Source of the DNA: Bacteroidales bacterium
Lineage (GTDB): Bacteria; Bacteroidota; Bacteroidia; Bacteroidales; UBA12077
Reading direction: 5' to 3'
Length of the DNA stretch: 32,653 nucleotides
Assembly (NCBI GenBank): GCA_022360575.1
Contig: JAKSCO010000237.1
Coordinates: forward strand, 1 to 32,653
Numbering within the stretch: position 1 is the stretch's first letter; every line of letters starts with the position of its first letter. The translations under genes were made by a program, and so were the position numbers. The notes below the pieces were generated by a model that was not told the origin of the DNA, ran no database searches, and saw only the letters and a program-made list of their open reading frames with translations. This document shows positions 28,278 to 32,653 of this stretch, in pieces.

Positions 28278-28666
28278 ATAAGGAATCGGATCGGAAGTTA
28301 ATTAAATATTTACTTACATTTTTAGGTTTAGTATCGTTAGGTTTGGCAGTTATCGGAATTTTTGTACCACTATTGCCAACAACCCCTTTTTTATTATTGT
28401 CGGCAACATTATTCTTAAAAAGTTCGCCCAGATTATATAAGTGGTTGTTAAATCATAAATATTTAGGAACATATATTAGCAATTATTTAAACTATAAAGT
28501 AATATCGCTACAAACAAAAATAGCATCACTAAGTTTATTGTGGATTGTAATATTGGGGTCGGTAATTTTTTACACTCAAAATATTTTTGTTAAAATACTC
28601 CTTTTAGTAATTGCTGTAGGTGTTAGTATTCATATATTATCATTTAAATCAAAAAAAGAAAAATGA
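28274..28666 (+). CDS. DUF454 (YbaN-like) inner-membrane protein
   Basis: This 130-residue membrane protein of the DUF454/YbaN family starts with GTG, chosen because it overlaps the upstream stop as GTGA. The hallmark is IGIFVPLLPTTPFLLLSATLF (residues about 26-46), followed by SSPRLYKWLLNHKYLGTYI. Two more hydrophobic helices lie at about 73-90 and 95-120. The function of the family is unknown. It is often found next to YjdI-like, heme or iron-sulfur genes in my recollection, which I cannot verify here. Its TGA overlaps the next ATG (ATGA), so translation is probably coupled through three genes. Confidence 0.9.
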   Translation: MNKESDRKLIKYLLTFLGLVSLGLAVIGIFVPLLPTTPFLLLSATLFLKSSPRLYKWLLNHKYLGTYISNYLNYKVISLQTKIASLSLLWIVILGSVIFYTQNIFVKILLLVIAVGVSIHILSFKSKKEK

Positions 28667-28941
28667 CAATTGTTTTATTGTTGATGATACTTGGTGGATT
28701 GGTAGGTTGGCTTATTCGTGATAAAAAGAAATTACTTAAAATCAACTCGCGTTTAACCACATGGTCTATCTATACTTTGCTTTTTTTACTGGGAATATCA
28801 GTAGGAACCAACGACAAGATTATTGATAATTTCGGACAAATAGGTTTTTTGTCGGTGTTGATAACTTTGTTTGCGGTAGTGGGGAGTGCTTTTGTTGCTT
28901 GGTTGTGCTATATTATTTTCTTTAAAAAACAAAATCCTTAA
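28663..28941 (+). CDS. LysO family transporter, N-terminal part as a separate gene
   Basis: This 92-residue membrane protein has three hydrophobic helices (about 3-17, 33-49 and 60-88). It corresponds to the N-terminal portion of the lysine exporter LysO (YbjE, DUF340), with the typical GWLIRDKK and LLFLLGISVGTNDKI. LysO in E. coli is a single protein of about 300 residues; here it is split into this gene and the next one, 12 bases downstream and in a different frame. Both parts are complete ORFs with their own ATG, so it is a genuine split, as seen elsewhere in Bacteroidota and anaerobes. The start overlaps the upstream stop by 4 bases. Confidence 0.82.
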   Translation: MTIVLLLMILGGLVGWLIRDKKKLLKINSRLTTWSIYTLLFLLGISVGTNDKIIDNFGQIGFLSVLITLFAVVGSAFVAWLCYIIFFKKQNP

Positions 28942-28953
28942 TTTATTTGTGAT

Positions 28954-29550
28954 ATGCGAGGAAGTATAATCATTTTATTTTGTTTTACTATAGGTGTATT
29001 GTTAGGGTTGTATAATCTGGTGCCAGATATGCTTATCGAAACAGATTATAGTATGTATGCCCTTTATGTTTTGATGTTTGTGGTTGGGGTAGGAGTTGGG
29101 AGCGATAAAGACTCGTTTAAAGTAATAAAAACAATGAACTTTAAGATTGTTTTGGTTCCGATTTCTACAATAATAGGTACTTATTTAGGGATAGGGGTGT
29201 TTTCATTTTTACAAAACAAATTAAATTTAATCGATTGTTTAGCCGTAGGGTCAGGCTTTGGTTACTATAGTCTTTCGAGTGTTTTAATATCCGAATTATC
29301 GGGCGAAACTTTAGGAGTAATTGCTTTGTTGTCGAATATTTCGCGCGAGATAATAACACTTTTGTTTACACCAGTGTTTTTAAAACTATTTGGCAAATTA
29401 GCTCCGGTTTCGTTAGGTGGTGCTACATCAATGGATACTACATTGCCTATTATTACAAAATATTCGGGAGCCGATTACGCTATAATATCAGTATTTCATG
29501 GTGTTGTTTTAACTATTATTATTCCTTTTCTGATAACAATTATTCTTTAA
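28954..29550 (+). CDS. LysO family lysine exporter, C-terminal part
   Basis: This 198-residue polytopic membrane protein has five to six hydrophobic helices. It corresponds to the conserved part of LysO, which exports L-lysine and the toxic analogue thialysine. Recognisable segments are LYVLMFVVGVGVGSD, AVGSGFGYYSLSSVLISE, VIALLSNISREIITLLFTP and SLGGATSMDTTLPIITKYSG, the last two carrying the charged or polar residues conserved in the family. It acts together with the preceding 92-residue protein. It is the last gene of the hybrid kinase operon. No good terminator follows it before the hairpin elements at 29653. Confidence 0.88.
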   Translation: MRGSIIILFCFTIGVLLGLYNLVPDMLIETDYSMYALYVLMFVVGVGVGSDKDSFKVIKTMNFKIVLVPISTIIGTYLGIGVFSFLQNKLNLIDCLAVGSGFGYYSLSSVLISELSGETLGVIALLSNISREIITLLFTPVFLKLFGKLAPVSLGGATSMDTTLPIITKYSGADYAIISVFHGVVLTIIIPFLITIIL

Positions 29551-29652
29551 CAGAATCAGTTGCAAAATCCAATAAAATCCTCTGTCTTTGCTTTATATTC
29601 GGTCGTTGTAATTAATTTAAAATAGAATTTAAGAACTCTTGTTTGATGAATA

Positions 29653-29705
29653 AACTTCGCTTAGCGGGGTTGTTTTGGTATAGCCGCAAGTCACAGACTT
29701 GCGGC
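29653..29705 (+). repeat. Two adjacent hairpins, REP-like element at the left border of the RHS fragment
   Basis: Hairpin 1 is AACTTCGC-TTA-GCGGGGTT (29653-29671), eight pairs including two G-U. Hairpin 2 is a perfect 10-bp inverted repeat, GCCGCAAGTC-ACA-GACTTGCGGC (29683-29705). The GC content of these stems is far above the surroundings. The RHS reading frame opens directly after it (stop TAG at 29708). The pair has the look of REP/RAYT-associated elements, but no RAYT transposase gene is in the window. Hairpin 1 reappears inverted and with covarying bases at 31390-31404. Confidence 0.7.
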
Positions 29706-29710
29706 ATTAG

Positions 29711-31171
29711 GGGAATGGTAACATTAAAAACTTAACTCGTTACGGAGCTACAGGTATTATCGATAATTTAACATACAATTACACTACGAGTAGTGGATAT
29801 GGCAATCAATTACAAAAAGTTGATGATGCAGCAACTACTGCTGGCTTTACCGATGTTACCGGACAAGATTATTCGTATGATTATAATGGTAATTTAACCC
29901 GCGACAACAACAAAGGGATACAAGAAATACATTACAATTATTTAAACTTACCTTCCGAAATAGATTTTGGTAGTGGTAATAAAATACGATATATTTACGA
30001 TGCAGCAGGAGTAAAACATGCCAAAATGGTTGAAGGGAATACCCCAAATAACCAGTATTATATAGGAAATATGGAGTACGACAACAATAAAGAGCTAAAA
30101 TACATACACACCAGCGAAGGGCGAGTGCGTTTTTCGGGCTCCGACATTGTTTACGACTATTATCTAAAAGACCACTTAGGAAATACCCGAGTTGTGTTTA
30201 GTGCCAACAATACAAATGGGGTAGACATTGAGTAAGTCGATAACTATTATCCATTTGGAATGCGATTTAATCAAGCCAATTTGTTAAACAACCAAACCAC
30301 CAATTATTTGTACAACGGCAAAGAACTACAACAAGACTATAACTTGAATTGGTATGATTATGGCGCCAGATTCTATGACCCGGCAATAGGTAGGTTTCAT
30401 ACTTTAGATAATCTTTCTGAATGGTTTTTAGATTTAACTCCTTATAATTATTTAGGAAATAACCCTATAACTTATGTAGATCCTGATGGAAACTTTAGAA
30501 CGAAGTTTGGCGCTTGGTTCTGGAGTAAGTTTAACGGCGGTGGAGATATTTTGAAAGATAGTGGTGGAGAATATTTTGTAAGTCAGCATGCAGAAAATGA
30601 AGGAGATGCGGATATTACATATAAAAGAACTTTTGATAGAAATGGGAGAAGTCAAGGAAAAGATTTGAAGCTAGAAAAAGCTCTTGAGTTGTATAAAGCT
30701 AACCTTGAATTTTCGAGAACATTAGATCAATGTGGAATTCAATATACTTACACAAATGATATTAACGAGGCTAGAATGGGAATGCTCAAACTTTCTACTA
30801 GCGTAATCTTACCAAATACAATTAAAGCTACTACATCGATTGTAAACTCGACTAAGAATGCAGGTAGCAGTGTTGATGAATTAATACAAGTAGCCAATCA
30901 AGCAGATAAAGGAGGCTTGACAAGAGTAGGAGGAGCATTGCAGAAACATGGTAGTCGAGCAGGTAGTTCTTTTACGAAAGTAACTGGTAATCCTGCAAAT
31001 ATGAATACTCAAGGTCAGAAAGTATTAGAGAAAATATTAACAAATCCAGGAGCAACTAGAACCACCCGATATCATGCTAGATTTGGCAATGTAATGGAGG
31101 TGAAAAATCCCGGAGGACAAGGGGCTAGATTTAGTGCTGATGGAAAGAAATTTATTGGATTTTTAGAATGA
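29711..31171 (+). pseudogene. 5'-truncated RHS/YD-repeat protein with in-frame stop and intact toxin-like tip
   Basis: One frame reads as the C-terminal part of an RHS protein. It starts abruptly at 29711 with GNGNIKNLTRYG and contains YD-type repeats (YSYDYNGNLTRDNN, IRYIYDAAGVKHAKM), then YYLKDHLGNTRVVFSA. A TAA at 30233-30235 interrupts it between VDIE and VDNYYPFGM. Intact homologues usually have no stop here, and CAA to TAA (Gln to stop) would explain it. The same frame continues through the RHS core end (YDYGARFYDPAIGRFHTLD, NNPITYVDPDG) into a variable tip ending at 31171. There is no signal peptide or N-terminal domain. The frame after the stop has an ATG at 30260, but no ribosome binding site is visible. 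Probably a silent reservoir of a tip domain. Confidence 0.88.
30905..31171 (+). other. C-terminal toxin-like tip domain of the RHS fragment, possibly a nuclease
   Basis: After the DPDG that closes the RHS core, about 215 residues of unrelated sequence follow. The last 90 or so form a compact domain: GGLTRVGGALQKHGSRAGSS, then GNPANMNTQGQKVLEKILT, and a beta-rich end with YHARFGNVMEVKNPGGQGAR and DGKKFIGFLE. This order (basic K-H-G, N-x-x-G-x-x-x-L-x-x-I-L helix, H-x-R-F-G strand, closing G-K-F-I-G-F) recalls the small RNase toxins of the BECR fold (colicin D/E5-like), with H/R candidates for catalysis. The fold call is inference from pattern only. The frame is intact from 30260 to the stop, which overlaps the next gene's ATG. 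Confidence 0.6.
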
Positions 31172-31380
31172 AAGAATATTTAGTAGAAATTGCAAGCGTT
31201 CCAGATAGAGATTTTCTGGTTGCGGAGATATGGTATGGAGAAGTGCTAGTAGCTGAAATAAATCAAGAGAAAGAGGATTTAGAAATTGAATTTTACCTCA
31301 AAGATTCGTTGAAGTTCAATTATAAGGCATTCTGTAATGTATTGCTTGAAGCAGAAAGAAAGCTAAGATCTTCTAGCTAA
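31168..31380 (+). CDS. Small acidic protein, probable cognate immunity protein of the RHS tip
   Basis: This 70-residue cytoplasmic protein has no signal peptide. It is acidic in its first two thirds (EYLVEIASVPDRDFLVAEIW, NQEKEDLEIEFYL), with a predicted beta-beta-beta-helix layout ending in a basic helix (AFCNVLLEAERKLRSS). Its ATG overlaps the stop of the toxin-like frame as ATGA, the standard arrangement of toxin and immunity genes. Small size, acidity and position all support an immunity role; I do not know a named family. Unlike the interrupted RHS frame it is complete. It is followed by hairpins and a strong terminator. Confidence 0.75.
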   Translation: MKEYLVEIASVPDRDFLVAEIWYGEVLVAEINQEKEDLEIEFYLKDSLKFNYKAFCNVLLEAERKLRSSS

Positions 31381-31389
31381 CCACCAACT

Positions 31390-31445
31390 CCCCACTCAGT
31401 GAAGTCTTCGACTTCGCTGTAGATAAAAAGTAGTTTATAAACTAC
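31390..31445. repeat. Hairpin cluster at the right border of the RHS module
   Basis: CCCCACTCAGTGAAG (31390-31404) matches 12 of 15 positions of the reverse complement of the left-border hairpin (29655-29669). Two of the three differences are a compensatory pair (G-C to A-T) and the third is in the loop. The same bases can also fold as CAGTGAAGTC-TTC-GACTTCGCTG (31397-31419, 10 pairs, one G-U). A perfect 16-bp palindrome, GTAGTTTATAAACTAC, follows at 31430-31445. Confidence 0.65.
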
Positions 31446-31465
31446 AACAAAAGAGGTATAACAAA

Positions 31466-31497
31466 CCAAAAATCCCGACAAATGCCGGGATTTTTGG
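31466..31497. terminator. Bidirectional intrinsic terminator
   Basis: CCAAAAATCCCG (31466-31477) and CGGGATTTTTGG (31486-31497) form a perfect 12-bp stem with an 8-base loop. A GC core is flanked by A- and T-tracts on both sides, so it can stop transcription from both the immunity gene (+) and the DUF6261-like gene (-), which converge here. Confidence 0.88.
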
Positions 31498-31561
31498 TGA
31501 TTTTAATATAATTACGTTACAAAGTTGTTTTTAAAATAATAAAAATTGTTTTGAGTTCCGA

Positions 31562-32284
31562 TTATTTGGTTGCATTTTCGGGCTCTGGTTTTTTATTTCG
31601 TTGTTTTATATCAGAGTTCATGTCGATAATAACCTGATTTATTGTTTGTGCCAGTTTACCGTAAACAGTAGGGTTTACTTGTTGCATAGCACTTAAATAT
31701 GGTATTACTTTTTTATTTATTATCGAATGTACTGTTCGTTTTATTTCGGTTGCCGATTGTAAGTTCTTTTTTTGAGCTTTTTCTTCTTTCCAATCGACAA
31801 GTGCATTTTCGAAATTTATTTGAGCCTGTTTTAGCTTTACAATAATTTCAGAACAACCCGAAATGGCAGTAATATAATCTTTCAATTCGGGCTTAGCTAA
31901 ATCTTCGAGCAACGAAATTATTAGTGCATTTTCAACAGCATAACTTTCTTGAATCATTTCGAGACCGTATTTGTCAAAGACTTCGTATAACTTTGTTCCT
32001 GCAACTTTAACAGTATTGTCAGGATGAAAAGTGGCTCCTTCGACAACATAGTTTAATGCTCGCGAATAGTAATCGCACTCCGAATCTAAATCGGCTAATA
32101 CCGATTCGGATTTTCCTCTATTAATTGCAATAGTTAGTTCGTCCGATTCGGTTTCGAGCTCGGTAAATATAGTTACTATACTAGGGTCGTTTTCCCATGT
32201 TGTTTTTTTGTATGCTACAAGTATGTTTGTAGCTACTGTGCTTATCTCGCTAATGCGAGCTTGTGTCACTAATTTTGTAATCAT
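31562..32284 (-). CDS. DUF6261-like helical protein, function unknown
   Basis: This 240-residue protein is predicted to be almost entirely helical, with no signal peptide or membrane segment. The sequence pattern fits DUF6261: an N-terminal ITKLVTQARISEISTVATNI helix, LDSECDYYSRALNYVVEGA near residue 70, KLYEVFDKYGLEMIQESYAVENALIISLLEDL (two adjoining helices) and a C-terminal MQQVNPTVYGKLAQTINQVI. DUF6261 proteins are common and often multi-copy in Bacteroidota and have no known function. The C-terminus is a short charged tail. It reads away from a tandem repeat array that lies just upstream (32385 onward), so that array may sit in or near its promoter region. Confidence 0.7.
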   Translation of the reverse strand: MITKLVTQARISEISTVATNILVAYKKTTWENDPSIVTIFTELETESDELTIAINRGKSESVLADLDSECDYYSRALNYVVEGATFHPDNTVKVAGTKLYEVFDKYGLEMIQESYAVENALIISLLEDLAKPELKDYITAISGCSEIIVKLKQAQINFENALVDWKEEKAQKKNLQSATEIKRTVHSIINKKVIPYLSAMQQVNPTVYGKLAQTINQVIIDMNSDIKQRNKKPEPENATK

Positions 32285-32384
32285 TTAAGTGAAATTTTGG
32301 GTGTTTTTGTTGTACGTAATTATATGTGAATAAATATAGTTAATATTTTTATTAAACAATAATAATTGCTAAAATTATCTAAGT

Positions 32385-32653
32385 TTTAATTAAATAGCTA
32401 AAGCAAATCTTTTTGTTTTTTGGGGTATTGGTTAAATAACTAAAGCAATTTTTTTTATTTTTTTAGGAATTGGTTAAACAGCCAAAGGCATCTTTTTGTT
32501 TTTTCGAGTATTGGCTAAATAGCCAAAGTAGATCTTTTTGTTTTTTGGGGTATTGGTTAAATAACTAAAGCAATTTTTTTTATTTTTTTAGGAATTGGTT
32601 AAACAGCCAAAGGCATCTTTTTGTTTTTTCGAGTATTGGCTAAATAGCCAAAG
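32385..32653. repeat. Tandem array with 125-bp period and three palindromic subunits per period (continues past window)
   Basis: Bases 32407-32531 and 32532-32653 are identical in every overlapping position at an offset of 125. Each period consists of three related 41-42 bp subunits, each with an inverted repeat: TTGGTTAAATAACTAA (32428-32443), TTGGTTAAACAGCCAA (32470-32485) and TTGGCTAAATAGCCAA (32511-32526), repeated at 32553, 32595 and 32636. Each is followed by a T-rich tract. A more diverged subunit is at about 32386-32401. The mismatches within the first two palindromes are mostly G-U, so RNA hairpins are kept. No ORF fits the period. The array is cut by the window edge. The stretch 32285-32384 before it shows nothing else. 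Confidence 0.9.

Noticed and set aside
30260..30300. ATG at 30260 as the true start of a stand-alone toxin gene
   Set aside because: It falls inside the conserved RHS motif NYYPFGM and has no visible ribosome binding site; the same frame continues upstream through the stop into more RHS sequence, so it is the remainder of a broken gene.
32385..32653. CRISPR array
   Set aside because: The unit is periodic, but there are no unique spacers: the whole 125 bp is repeated and the subunits are related throughout; no cas genes are present.

Overview
The window comes from an AT-rich Bacteroidota chromosome. Supporting signs are the Bacteroidota-type promoter boxes (TAnnTTTG, with TTTG about 19 bp upstream before the tRNA-Glu), the near absence of Shine-Dalgarno sequences, the long charged tail on S16, and several families typical of the phylum (DUF2807/GIN adhesin-like, DUF4294, DUF6261-like, RHS/YD proteins carrying 'NYYPFGM'). 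I cannot name the genus. Marine or gut Bacteroidales/Marinilabiliales-like organisms fit best, but that is inference.

Layout. Positions 1-1809 (-) hold the N-terminal half of dnaE, cut by the window edge. Positions 2063-3182 (+) are rpsP-rimM. Converging on them is a minus-strand pair, a nucleotide-sugar dehydratase (FlaA1/CapD type) followed by a 4HBT thioesterase. A secreted GIN-domain protein (5590-6297) and a small HEPN-like protein (6361-6855, -) come next. Then there is a gene-free stretch (6856-7401) filled with a degenerate repeat. A tight minus-strand operon (10394 to 7402) encodes an MBL-fold hydrolase, a secreted TPR-like protein and an NdpA-type nucleoid-associated protein. Positions 10506-17556 are mostly housekeeping: mpl, tRNA-Glu-rpsT, a LOG-family protein, ribD (-), prmC-recX and two LPP20-like envelope proteins ending in a strong terminator. 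A LolE-like permease (-), a NamZ-type exo-muramidase lipoprotein (+) and a DUF4294 protein (-) follow.

Positions 21501-29550 form one probable operon. Its first gene encodes a 2,097-residue hybrid sensor kinase with a degenerate Ser/Thr-kinase-like domain, a STAND/AAA ATPase, a helical repeat region, GAF, PAS, HisKA, HATPase and a receiver. It is followed by a YjdI-CDGSH iron-sulfur fusion protein, a DUF454 membrane protein and a lysine exporter LysO split into two genes. The last four genes are coupled by 4-base overlaps or short gaps.

Positions 29553-32653 are accessory. There is a 5'-truncated RHS protein fragment with one in-frame stop, an apparently intact C-terminal toxin-like tip, and a 4-base-overlapping small gene that looks like its immunity protein. 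Hairpin elements flank the module: the outer ones are inverted, covarying copies of each other. A 12-bp-stem bidirectional terminator separates this module from a DUF6261-like gene (-). The window ends inside a tandem array with a 125-bp period, made of three 41-42 bp subunits that each carry a small palindrome.

The most interesting places are the RHS tip/immunity module with its hairpin borders, the 125-bp palindromic tandem array, the degenerate 149-bp repeat, and the pseudokinase-headed hybrid kinase operon. No CRISPR array, rRNA, integrase or transposase gene was seen.
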